NCBI RefSeq assembly: GCF_900108115.1
Contig: NZ_FTPU01000006.1
Location: 53,561-117,560, forward strand
Reading direction: 5' to 3'
Length of the DNA: 64,000 nt
Origin: Epilithonimonas bovis DSM 19482
Lineage (GTDB): Bacteria; Bacteroidota; Bacteroidia; Flavobacteriales; Weeksellaceae
Shown in pieces: positions 16,376 through 25,258 of this stretch. The notes below the pieces were generated by a model that was not told the DNA's origin, did no database searches, and saw only the letters and a list, made by a program, of their open reading frames with translations. Both the position numbers and the translations under genes were made by a program. The first letter of the stretch is position 1. The number at the start of each line of letters is the position of its first letter.

Positions 16376-17944
16376 ATGGCATCTAAAGATTTAGAAGCAG
16401 TTTTTTCTTACCTCCATTCGGAAAAAATTTCTATTAACAAAGAAGAATTTCAATTCCAAGTTGAGACTCATGCAGATTATCCCAGTTTATTGGCATTTTC
16501 AGATGCCTTACATTTTTTCAATATACCTAATATTGCCTTTAATCTTTCTTTTGACGAGATAGATAATTTACCCGATTCATTTATTGCATTTCTTGGCAAA
16601 GAATATCAAGAGCCGAATTTATATCATATTACAAAGCAAAGAAATCATTATTCATACCAAGAAGAAAAGAAACCAGTAAAAGTAACAAAAGAAGAATTAA
16701 AAACATTATGGAAAAGTGTGGTTTTACTTGTAGAAAAACTAGAGGAACACACTGAAAATAAAAAATCAAATGTTTTTTCTACAAGTTTTTTTATTGCTGT
16801 TCTCACCATTTTAATTTTGAGCGTTGTTTGGTTTTTTTCTCAATCTCTTATTTTGGTAATATTCGGAGGTTTAATTTCAATTGGTTTATTCTTATCCATT
16901 GAAGCCATAAAAACAGAATTGGGTATAGAATCCAAAATATCCAATGGCTTTTGCAATATCGTTTCCAATGCTGATTGTGGACAAGTCATTAATTCTACAA
17001 AAAATCAATGGATAGAAAAAGTTAAAATAAGCGACATCAGTATTTGGTTTTTTGCTTCTCAATTATTTGCTTTTTTCCTTTTTTCTGTTGCAGGATTGCA
17101 CAACCAACTTTTAGGATATATTTTCATAAGTTTGGTTTTGTCTGTTCCGATGACTTTATATTCTATTTATTTTCAGTTTAAAGTTGAGAAAAAATGGTGT
17201 CCAATTTGTCTTTCTATCATTGGTATCGTGTATTTGGAAATACTATTTTTATTTTTCATAAAATATGATTTTCAGTTGAATGCAGAATCATTGGTATTGT
17301 TTTTTGCAATTTTTTCTATTGTTGCAGGATTGGTTTATTTGCTGAAACCTGTTTTTGTTGAGAAAAAGGAATTTAAAGATAAATACATAAAACAATTACG
17401 ATTCGTAAGAAATTATGAAGTTTTCAAAAATACTTTACAGAAATCTGATACTCAGTTTTTTGAGAAAGAATTTATTGTATTGGGGAATCGTGAAAGCAAA
17501 AAGAGAATTTCTATCGTAACAAGTCCTTTTTGTGGATTTTGTAAAGATGCTCATCACTTATTAGATGATATTATTTCTCGTTTCGGGGAGAGTATGGCAG
17601 TAAGTATAAGGTTTAATTATGATGAAAACTCTGATACAAAAACAAAGGATTTCTTTTTGAGATTAACAGAAATTTATGTAGAAAAAGGGAGTGAACATTT
17701 TATGCAATCTCTAAAAAATTGGTTTGAGAACAAAAATCTTGACACCTGGTTTTTTCAATTTGGAACTTCCGAAAATACTACTGAAATTGAAAGTAAACTA
17801 AAAGAAATTGCTGTTGAAAATTCTGAAAAAGAATTGAATTTCACTCCCAACATTTTCTTGAACCAATATAATTTCCCAAAACAATACGATAAAGAACATT
17901 TGGAATATTTTATTGCAGATTGGATAGAGGACGAAGAAATATGA
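16376..17944 (+). CDS. C39-like / vitamin K epoxide reductase / thioredoxin fusion
   Basis: A 522-aa membrane protein with three parts. Residues about 1-125 resemble the C39 peptidase fold (HADYPSLLAFSDAL), but the catalytic Cys is absent, so it may only bind leaders. Residues about 140-325 are a VKOR domain with several helices, loop cysteines Cys193 and Cys201 (NADCGQVIN) and the CxxC Cys275-Cys278 (KKWCPICLS). Residues about 345-520 form a thioredoxin-like domain with CGFC (Cys386, Cys389). VKOR homologues make disulfides using quinone as oxidant. Sitting between TlpA and the C39 ABC exporter, it probably oxidises Cys residues of exported Gly-Gly peptides. Confidence 0.88.
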   Translation: MASKDLEAVFSYLHSEKISINKEEFQFQVETHADYPSLLAFSDALHFFNIPNIAFNLSFDEIDNLPDSFIAFLGKEYQEPNLYHITKQRNHYSYQEEKKPVKVTKEELKTLWKSVVLLVEKLEEHTENKKSNVFSTSFFIAVLTILILSVVWFFSQSLILVIFGGLISIGLFLSIEAIKTELGIESKISNGFCNIVSNADCGQVINSTKNQWIEKVKISDISIWFFASQLFAFFLFSVAGLHNQLLGYIFISLVLSVPMTLYSIYFQFKVEKKWCPICLSIIGIVYLEILFLFFIKYDFQLNAESLVLFFAIFSIVAGLVYLLKPVFVEKKEFKDKYIKQLRFVRNYEVFKNTLQKSDTQFFEKEFIVLGNRESKKRISIVTSPFCGFCKDAHHLLDDIISRFGESMAVSIRFNYDENSDTKTKDFFLRLTEIYVEKGSEHFMQSLKNWFENKNLDTWFFQFGTSENTTEIESKLKEIAVENSEKELNFTPNIFLNQYNFPKQYDKEHLEYFIADWIEDEEI

Positions 17945-18028
17945 AATCGCTATGACAAATATTGAAATAAATATATCAGCAAGTATAGGCGATTACACAA
18001 GACCATTAAAAACAATAAGAATCTGCTT

Positions 18029-19390
18029 GTGAAAATAATACAGTCATTTTGGTCAGGAAAAAATAATGACATCAGAGATAATCGAGGTTGGTTATCTTAT
18101 GAATATCATTGGCTTGGTTGGATATTAAGTTGTAACCAAATTCGGAAATTTTATGACGAAGTTGAACTTTATACAGATTCTTTCGGGTATGAAGTTTTAA
18201 TTGAAAAATTGCAACTTCCCTATACAAAAGTCCACGTTGTCTTGGACGAAATGAATGAATATCCAAAAGATTTATGGGCAATCGCCAAAATAAAAGCGTA
18301 TCAACTTCAGGATAAACCTTTTCTTCACGTTGATGGCGATGTATTTATTTGGGATAAATTTCCCGATGATTTTGTTTCCGGCAATTTAATCGCTCAGAAT
18401 TTAGAAAATACCACTGATTATTATCGGGAAATGTGGAATAAAATTACACCTCATCTCAATTTTATTCCCGATGAAATTCTGAATTACCACAATGAACATT
18501 CTAATTTAGGATGCAATATGGGAATCATCGGAGGAAATGACGTTGTATTTTTTCAAGAATACACAAAGAAATCTTTTGAATTTGTAAACAGGAATAAAGA
18601 GAATTGGAACGAATTTAATTTATTCAATTTCAATATTTTCTTCGAGCAACAACTGTTTTATGAAATGGTTGATTTGCAACACAAGCAAATATCTTATTTG
18701 TTTGACGAAGTTTGGGGCGATAATTCTTATTTAGGATTTGGTAATTTCCAAGACATTCCGCATAAAAGATTTTATCTGCATTTATTAGGCAATTTTAAAA
18801 GGCGTTTGAATATTTGTAAATTTCTTGAAACTTATGTAATAAGGGATTATCCCAAAACTTTTGAAAGGTTAAAAAATCTTTACCCTGAAAAATATAGTTT
18901 TTTTGATGCCCAAATTGCAACATTTTCTTTTTCAAAAAAAAGCAATGAAGAATTAATTGAAAACTTTAAAACTGAAATATCAGAAAACAGACTGCAAATA
19001 AATAGTAAAAATTTATTAGCTCGAAACTTGCTCATCACAACACTTTTTGAAAAGTATGATACCGCAATCGAAAATAATGAAGATGTTATGCTTGTGCTAT
19101 TAAATTGTTTTGAAATTGAGAATGAAGAAGATATAGAAAATTTCGGCAATCAAAATCTGAAAGTAAGAGAATATGATTATACCTATATTGCTTACGATTT
19201 TGATAATATAGATAAATTGATGCTAGAAGAATTACAGAAGCCAATATTATTATCTTTATTCTTACAAAATATGAAAAGTTATTTGGAAGATAATGCTTCT
19301 GAAAATGAATTGAATGATTTTAATTCATTGCTAATAAATAGATTGAAATATTTTTTAGAAAGTAAAATCCTTTTAATATTTGAAAACTAA
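18029..19390 (+). CDS. DUF6734-like protein (glycosyltransferase-like)
   Basis: A 453-aa cytosolic protein. The N-terminal part has features of a GT-A-type glycosyltransferase: KIIQSFWSG at the start, an ELYTDSFGYEVL strand and the acidic HVDGDVFIW motif near residues 92-100. The later HSNLGCNMGIIGG also suits this fold. I link it to the DUF6734 family, found beside Gly-Gly peptide exporters in Bacteroidetes. Catalysis and substrate are unknown, and glycosylation of a peptide is possible but not shown. The start is GTG; no in-frame ATG is available upstream. It is 8 bases upstream of the ABC exporter, in an operon. Confidence 0.7.
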   Translation: MKIIQSFWSGKNNDIRDNRGWLSYEYHWLGWILSCNQIRKFYDEVELYTDSFGYEVLIEKLQLPYTKVHVVLDEMNEYPKDLWAIAKIKAYQLQDKPFLHVDGDVFIWDKFPDDFVSGNLIAQNLENTTDYYREMWNKITPHLNFIPDEILNYHNEHSNLGCNMGIIGGNDVVFFQEYTKKSFEFVNRNKENWNEFNLFNFNIFFEQQLFYEMVDLQHKQISYLFDEVWGDNSYLGFGNFQDIPHKRFYLHLLGNFKRRLNICKFLETYVIRDYPKTFERLKNLYPEKYSFFDAQIATFSFSKKSNEELIENFKTEISENRLQINSKNLLARNLLITTLFEKYDTAIENNEDVMLVLLNCFEIENEEDIENFGNQNLKVREYDYTYIAYDFDNIDKLMLEELQKPILLSLFLQNMKSYLEDNASENELNDFNSLLINRLKYFLESKILLIFEN

Positions 19391-19398
19391 ATTGAAAA

Positions 19399-21591
19399 TT
19401 GAAACTTTTTCCTAATTACATCCAGCCCGACTTCAAAGACTGCGGACCAACTTGCCTTAGAATTATCGCAAAATTCTATGGCAAAACCATTCCGTTGCAA
19501 CAAATCCGTAATCTTTCGGAAACCACAAGAGAAGGAAGTTCACTTTTGGGTTTAAGCGAAGCGGCAGAAAATTTGGGATTCAGAAGTCTTGGCGTTCAGA
19601 TAGATTTTAAAACTCTGTGCGAAGAAGTTCCGTTTCCGTGTATTGTGCATTGGAACAAACAGCATTTTGTGGTTGTTTATAAAATAGATAAAACAGGAAA
19701 AGTTTACATTTCCGACCCAAGCTACGGGTTGATAACTTATACCAAAGACGAATTCATAAAACATTGGATTGGTGCAAATGCTGATGAAACCACAGAGGAA
19801 GGAATTGCCCTATTATTAGAAACTACACCTGTTTTCTATAAAAATGAATTTGATGAAGATGAGAAAAAAATGACTTTTTCTTTTCTTTCAAAATACCTAC
19901 TAAAATACAAATCATTAGTTGTCCAACTTGCAGTGGGATTATTAGCCGGAAGTTTACTTTCGCTTATTCTTCCCTTTCTTACTCAAAGTATTGTAGATGT
20001 CGGCATACAAAATCAGGATTTGAATTTTATCTATCTTGTTCTGATAGCACAAATAATGCTTTTTCTTGGCAGAATGGGCATTGAAGTGATACGCAGTTGG
20101 ATTTTACTTCACCTTTCCACAAGAATTAATATTTCTATTATCTCCGATTTTTTTATCAAATTAATGAAACTCCCGATTTCATTTTTTGATACGAGAATGA
20201 CGGGAGATATTATGCAGCGTATCAACGACCATACGAGAATAGAACAACTGCTTACAAGTTCTTCACTCAATACATTATTTTCATTGGTTAATCTGATTAT
20301 TTTCAGCATTGTGCTTCTGTTTTACGATTACAGATTATTTTTGGTGTATTTGGTTGGAGCGATTCTTTACATAGGTTGGATTAGTTTTTTCCTCAAAAAA
20401 CGGAAAGAACTGGATTATAAAAGATTTTCCCAAATATCCCAAGAGCAAAGTAAAGTCATTGAACTGGTAAACGGAATGCAGGAAATCAAAATGCACAACG
20501 CCGAAAAGCAAAAACGTTGGGGTTGGGAATTTTTGCAGGTCAAATTATTTAAACTGAGAATAAAATCTTTGTCATTGGAGCAATGGCAGTCTGTTGGCGG
20601 AAATTTCATTAACCAAATGAAAGATATTTTGGTGAGTTTTCTTTCTGCTAAATTGGTGTTAAGCGGAAACCTTACTTTGGGAATGATGCTTTCCGTACAA
20701 TATATCATCGGACAGCTAAACAGTCCATTATTGCAATTAGTTGAATTTATAAGACAAACACAGGATGCAAAAATATCGCTGGAAAGATTGGGCGAAATTC
20801 ACGATAAGGAAGATGAGGAGAACAAAGATGAACAATATGTTTCAGAAATTCCGCAAAATGATATAGAGGTTAGTAATATGTCTTTTAGATACATCGGTTC
20901 CGACCAATTCGTTTTTGAAAATCTCAATCTTTCAATTCCTTATCAAAAAACTACTGCTATTGTCGGAGCCAGCGGAAGTGGAAAAACCACACTCCTCAAA
21001 TTATTGATGAAATTTTATGAACCCAACAACGGTGAAATTAAAATAGCAAATACCAATCTGAAAAATATTTCTCCTAAAACGTGGCGGGATCATTGCGGAG
21101 TTGTGATGCAGGAAGGTTATGTTTTCAATGATACGATTGCCGGAAATATCGCAATCGGCGAAGGTTTTATTGATAAACAAAAACTACGAAAAGCAGTAGA
21201 AATTGCCAATATCAAAGATTTTATAGAAACTCTTCCTTTGAGTTACAATACCAAAATTGGTAATGAAGGACTTGGTGTGAGTGGCGGACAAAAACAAAGA
21301 TTATTCATCGCAAGAGCTGTTTATAAATCTCCGGAATATATTTTTTTCGATGAAGCCACTTCTGCTCTCGATGCAAACAACGAAAAAATTATTATGGAAA
21401 ATCTGGAGCAATTCTTCAAAGGGAAAACGGCAATCGTAATTGCACACCGACTTTCCACCGTGAAACACGCTGACAAAATTATAGTTTTGGATAAAGGAAA
21501 AGTGGTAGAAGAAGGCAATCACAAAGAATTAGTCGCTTTGAAAGGCGAATATTACAGACTTGTAAAAAATCAATTGGAACTTGGAAACTAA
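19399..21591 (+). CDS. C39 peptidase-containing ABC exporter (leader-processing)
   Basis: A 730-aa one-piece exporter. The N-terminal C39 domain (about 1-135) has Cys15 in DCGPTCL, His in HWNKQHFVVV and Asp in ISDPSYG, which form the papain-like triad. Six membrane helices cover about 165-440. The ATPase has Walker A VGASGSGKTT near 522, signature GVSGGQKQRL, Walker B YIFFDEATSALD and H-loop IAHRLS. Such proteins cut after Gly-Gly and export the core. All three precursors here end their leaders in KGG, so this is their likely shared exporter. The start is TTG, since an in-frame stop lies directly upstream. It overlaps the HlyD gene by 11 bases. Confidence 0.93.
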   Translation: MKLFPNYIQPDFKDCGPTCLRIIAKFYGKTIPLQQIRNLSETTREGSSLLGLSEAAENLGFRSLGVQIDFKTLCEEVPFPCIVHWNKQHFVVVYKIDKTGKVYISDPSYGLITYTKDEFIKHWIGANADETTEEGIALLLETTPVFYKNEFDEDEKKMTFSFLSKYLLKYKSLVVQLAVGLLAGSLLSLILPFLTQSIVDVGIQNQDLNFIYLVLIAQIMLFLGRMGIEVIRSWILLHLSTRINISIISDFFIKLMKLPISFFDTRMTGDIMQRINDHTRIEQLLTSSSLNTLFSLVNLIIFSIVLLFYDYRLFLVYLVGAILYIGWISFFLKKRKELDYKRFSQISQEQSKVIELVNGMQEIKMHNAEKQKRWGWEFLQVKLFKLRIKSLSLEQWQSVGGNFINQMKDILVSFLSAKLVLSGNLTLGMMLSVQYIIGQLNSPLLQLVEFIRQTQDAKISLERLGEIHDKEDEENKDEQYVSEIPQNDIEVSNMSFRYIGSDQFVFENLNLSIPYQKTTAIVGASGSGKTTLLKLLMKFYEPNNGEIKIANTNLKNISPKTWRDHCGVVMQEGYVFNDTIAGNIAIGEGFIDKQKLRKAVEIANIKDFIETLPLSYNTKIGNEGLGVSGGQKQRLFIARAVYKSPEYIFFDEATSALDANNEKIIMENLEQFFKGKTAIVIAHRLSTVKHADKIIVLDKGKVVEEGNHKELVALKGEYYRLVKNQLELGN

Positions 21592-22885
21592 AAAAGACAT
21601 ATTAGATAATATAGAACTACGCTCGGAAAGTGTTCAGGATATTCTTACACAACCTCCACATTGGATGATTCGGTGGGGAAATACGGTTATTTTCATCATT
21701 TTACTATTGATTCTCGTGATGAGTTATATCATCAAATATCCGGAATTTGTTCCGGCAAGTGTTATCATCACTTCCGAAAATCCACCCGAAAAATTAGAAG
21801 CCAGAACCAATTCTAAAATTGAGAAAATTTTAATCAAAGACCACCAAAAAGTAAAAGCAGGACAGGTAATGATGGTGCTTCAATCTACGGCAAATTATCA
21901 CGACATTTTGGAATTGAAAGATATTGTAGATTCATTATCAACCAATCAGTTACAGTCTTTTCCACTTCAAAAAGTATCGACTTTTAAATTGGGAGAAATA
22001 CAAAGCGATTACAATAGTTTTGCAAAAGCTTTTCAAGATGAAAGATTATTTACAAGATTACAACCTTATGCTCCGGAAAACCTTGCTGCAAACCAAAGCC
22101 TTTCCGAATACAGAGGAAGAATCGCCAATCTTCAACAACAAAGAAGTATCGAAGTCGCCAAATACGAACTAACAAAAAAGAATTTCCAGCGTTCGCAGGA
22201 ACTATTTAATCAAGGCGTTATTGCAGCAGTAGAATTGGAAAATGAAAAGATAAAATTCCTTCAGGCGGAGCAAAATCTTAAAAATATCAATATTTCTCTT
22301 TCTCAAATGCAGGAAGCCATTTCCGGTCTGAATAAAACAAAAAGCGGAGCTTCTATCAATACGGAAAAAGATAAGATTAATTATTCTTCCCAAACGCTGC
22401 AATTATATGAACAGCTAAGAAAATCTTTACGACAATGGGAACAAAGCTATTTATTCATTTCTTCAACAAACGGAGTTGTAAGTTTTCAGCAGTTTTGGGG
22501 TGAAAATCAATTTGTAAAGCAGGGAGATGTGGTAATGTCAATACTTCCTGAAAATACAGAATCTCTAATTGGAAGAATGCAAATTCCTTCTGCAAATTCG
22601 GGGAAAGTGCAAACAGGGCAAAAAGTTTTGATAAAATTAGATAATTATCGCTTTCAGGAATACGGAATTATTGAGGGAAAAGTTCAGAATATTTCACTTA
22701 CACCTGATGAAAATGGAAATTATTACGTTGATGTAATTCTTCCAAAAGGATTGAAAACATCTTATAATAAAACACTTCCGTTTGATAAGGAACTAAAAGG
22801 TAATGGCGAAATCGTAACGGAGGATTTGCGACTTATTGAGAGATTCTTTTTTCAGATTAGGAAATTATTGGGGTATCAATCTTAA
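21581..22885 (+). CDS. HlyD-family membrane fusion protein
   Basis: A 434-aa periplasmic adaptor of a type I secretion system. One N-terminal membrane helix (about 32-52, VIFIILLLILVMSYI) is followed by a split biotinyl/lipoyl domain (ARTNSKIEKILIKDHQKVKAGQ). A long coiled-coil hairpin runs about 105-275, then a beta-barrel with KVQTGQKVLIKLDNYRF. The start is a TTG inside the end of the ABC gene, fitting translational coupling. It links the C39 ABC exporter to the TolC-like channel encoded next. Confidence 0.9.
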   Translation: METKKDILDNIELRSESVQDILTQPPHWMIRWGNTVIFIILLLILVMSYIIKYPEFVPASVIITSENPPEKLEARTNSKIEKILIKDHQKVKAGQVMMVLQSTANYHDILELKDIVDSLSTNQLQSFPLQKVSTFKLGEIQSDYNSFAKAFQDERLFTRLQPYAPENLAANQSLSEYRGRIANLQQQRSIEVAKYELTKKNFQRSQELFNQGVIAAVELENEKIKFLQAEQNLKNINISLSQMQEAISGLNKTKSGASINTEKDKINYSSQTLQLYEQLRKSLRQWEQSYLFISSTNGVVSFQQFWGENQFVKQGDVVMSILPENTESLIGRMQIPSANSGKVQTGQKVLIKLDNYRFQEYGIIEGKVQNISLTPDENGNYYVDVILPKGLKTSYNKTLPFDKELKGNGEIVTEDLRLIERFFFQIRKLLGYQS

Positions 22886-22913
22886 AATATCCGAGTACGA
22901 TTGTTTTAGAGAT

Positions 22914-24236
22914 ATGAAAAAATATTTACCGTGCATAATGCTTTTTATTCCGATATTATCGTTTTCACAGGAAAAATGGTCATTACAGCATTGTGTCGAT
23001 TATGCGTTGGAACACAATCTTCAAATTTCGGCGGAAAAAATTAATCTCGAAAGCCAAAGAAATAATGTTCTTATCGCTAAAAAAGACAAACTTCCTAATA
23101 TTTCCGGATCCATCAATAACAGCGTGAATTTTGGACAAAATGTAATATTGGGAACGTTACAGAGAAATGATAATCTTTCAAACAACACCAACTTTTCCGC
23201 AAGTATCCAACTTTATGGAAACGGAAAGCTGAAAAAATCCATTGAAAAAGCACAGTATGATGTGGCAACCGAAGACTTCAACAGGCAAAACATTGAGAAT
23301 AATATTAGTCTTCAAATTATTCAAGGTTATCTTCAAGTGTTACTAAACAAAGAAGTTTATAAAATAGACCTTAGCAGTTATGAAAATGCGGATAAATTAT
23401 ACCAAAAATCCAAATTGACAACCAAAGCCGGATTAACCCCATTTTCAGTTGAAAGTGAGGCATTGGCAGAAGTTTCTCGGAAGCAACAGGCAATGCTGAA
23501 TGCTGAAAATGAAGTCAAAAGAGCATTGTTTGATTTATCGGTTTTGTTACAGTTGGAAGATGACGAAAATTTTGATATTGAAGACGTTACCGTTTCGGAG
23601 GTACAACCTCAAATCCCGGAATCAACAGCGTTTTACATAGAAACAGCATTTGAAAATCAACCGATTATAAAATCCGCCGAAACCCAGATAAAATCTGCGA
23701 AAATGCAGACAGAAGTGATAAAATCGAATCTGTATCCTACTTTGTCCGGCAACGTTGGTTTGGGAACTTATTACTTCAATTATTTTAATGATACTTATAC
23801 CAAGAGTTCTTCATTTTTCAAACAATATTATGAGAATTTTGGTCAGCAAATCAGCGTTAGTGCCATTATTCCGATTTTCAATAAAGGGATTACCCGTTTG
23901 CAAATAGAGCAATCCAAAATACAGGAAACTCTTGCGGAGAATAATTTGTCCCGGCAAAAATTAGCATTGAAGCAAAGCGTCAAAAAAGCCGTTTTCGATT
24001 CCAATGCCAATTATCAAAACTATGCAGCAGCGGTGGAAGTTGAAAAAAATTCAAAACTTTCATTAAATCTTGCAGAAAAAAGTTATACGGCAGGAAAGAT
24101 TTCGATCTACGATTTGAATAATGCAAGAAACAACGCAATAACGGCAGAAAGCCAGCTTCAACAGGCTAAATACAATTACATCTTTAGTGTAAAATTGCTG
24201 GATTTCTATACAGGTAAGTCTTTTAAGGAGAACTAA
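22914..24236 (+). CDS. TolC-family outer membrane efflux protein
   Basis: A 440-aa outer membrane channel. The signal peptide is MKKYLPCIMLFIPILSFSQ, followed by the family-typical EKWSLQHCVDYALEHNL. Two OEP repeats with long helices follow, e.g. GNGKLKKSIEKAQYDVATED and SYTAGKISIYDLNNARN. I prefer the ATG at 22914 to the TTG at 22836, because only the former gives an N-terminal signal peptide. It completes the ABC-HlyD-TolC export path and ends 9 bases from the converging minus-strand operon. Confidence 0.9.
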   Translation: MKKYLPCIMLFIPILSFSQEKWSLQHCVDYALEHNLQISAEKINLESQRNNVLIAKKDKLPNISGSINNSVNFGQNVILGTLQRNDNLSNNTNFSASIQLYGNGKLKKSIEKAQYDVATEDFNRQNIENNISLQIIQGYLQVLLNKEVYKIDLSSYENADKLYQKSKLTTKAGLTPFSVESEALAEVSRKQQAMLNAENEVKRALFDLSVLLQLEDDENFDIEDVTVSEVQPQIPESTAFYIETAFENQPIIKSAETQIKSAKMQTEVIKSNLYPTLSGNVGLGTYYFNYFNDTYTKSSSFFKQYYENFGQQISVSAIIPIFNKGITRLQIEQSKIQETLAENNLSRQKLALKQSVKKAVFDSNANYQNYAAAVEVEKNSKLSLNLAEKSYTAGKISIYDLNNARNNAITAESQLQQAKYNYIFSVKLLDFYTGKSFKEN

Positions 24237-24245
24237 AAATTTTTC

Positions 24246-24950
24246 CTACCCATCAAAAATAGATCTCGGACGTTTTATAGTTTGTAAAGCAATTTTCTTT
24301 TCAGGAGTCGTATTTTGGGACTCCAATTCTGATTGTAGAAAGGGAATTGCGTTTTTTATCGAAGATTTCCAGTTCGTTATCGGTTTGTCGTAGCCGTTTT
24401 TCCATTCGTTTCCGAGCCAACTGTTGTATTTTGCTTCAATAAGATTCTCCAATTCGGGAACGTAATTTTCCAATGTTTTCACATACTGCATAAATTCTTT
24501 CAAAGACGGAATATTACCGGAAATCGGAATGAGAGTTGATGGAAAAATTTTCGGAAGATTGTCCGTTGGCAAATTTTCATTCAGAAGATTTTTACTTTTC
24601 TGTAAAGGTTTTCCGGCGGTTTTCTTTTTTTTCGGAATTGTCTTTTTGGGATTTTCAAAAACAGACAACACAGGCGAATATTCCCGAAGAATTTTGTATT
24701 GCCCCGGAAGTCCGTTTTGTGATTGATATTGAATCATTCCAATACTGCACAGTTTTTGACGTGAACTAATAATAGTAGGTCTTGTGATTTTCAGCCGTTC
24801 GCAAATTTCGGTGTCCGAAAGTTTGAAATCGTGTTCATCATTTTTTGCCCATATTTCCAGCAAAAAAAGATAGAGGGAAACGGCAACCGCTCCCAACGGC
24901 TGTTTTTCGTTGTGTTCCCAAAATCGACTGATTAATTCCGAATAATTCAT
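24246..24950 (-). CDS. Winged-helix protein of element replication/control operon
   Basis: A 234-aa cytosolic protein. The N-terminal about 85 residues look like a helix-turn-helix/winged-helix domain (LSDTEICERLKITRPTIISS), as in replication-initiator or DnaD-like helix proteins of Bacteroidetes elements. The middle is Lys/Pro-rich, and a C-terminal helical domain (about 150-220) contains WKSSIKNAIPFLQ. It overlaps the DUF3853 gene by 4 bases (ATGA), so it is the last gene of the minus-strand operon. The exact role is not recognised. Confidence 0.65.
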   Translation of the reverse strand: MNYSELISRFWEHNEKQPLGAVAVSLYLFLLEIWAKNDEHDFKLSDTEICERLKITRPTIISSRQKLCSIGMIQYQSQNGLPGQYKILREYSPVLSVFENPKKTIPKKKKTAGKPLQKSKNLLNENLPTDNLPKIFPSTLIPISGNIPSLKEFMQYVKTLENYVPELENLIEAKYNSWLGNEWKNGYDKPITNWKSSIKNAIPFLQSELESQNTTPEKKIALQTIKRPRSIFDG

Positions 24951-25201
24951 TTTTTATGCAAAGCCATAAGTTCCATTGCTTTCTCTTTATCAATGATAAT
25001 ATGATGCCCGTTCTGAATGATGGCATTATCCAAAATTCCGGTGGACTTTAATTTCGCAGCTTTCGAGCGAGAGCAACCAAGCACTTTGGCTAAACCGATA
25101 AGCCCATATTCATACTTTTTTTCTAAAGCATTAAGTTCTTGTAATTCCAGAAATTCCTCAACAGTCAGTTCAAGTAGCGGTTTTTTCGGATTGATATTCA
25201 T
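24947..25201 (-). CDS. DUF3853 family protein
   Basis: An 84-aa protein with an HTH-like region (YGLIGLAKVLGCSRSKAAKL, residues about 32-51), matching the DUF3853 family found in Bacteroidetes integrated elements next to primase/helicase genes. It is probably a DNA-binding helper or excision/replication factor. Overlap with the next gene and a 57-base gap to the previous one indicate one operon. Confidence 0.75.
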   Translation of the reverse strand: MNINPKKPLLELTVEEFLELQELNALEKKYEYGLIGLAKVLGCSRSKAAKLKSTGILDNAIIQNGHHIIIDKEKAMELMALHKK

Positions 25202-25258
25202 ATTATTTTTCGTTTTTTATAAAAGAGATTTTCAGATAATTTCAACATTTCTGAACTT

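Noticed and set aside
17952..18032. 26-codon frame between the VKOR fusion and DUF6734-like gene
   Set aside because: Too short, no leader or Cys motif, and overlaps the next start. No evidence that it is a precursor.
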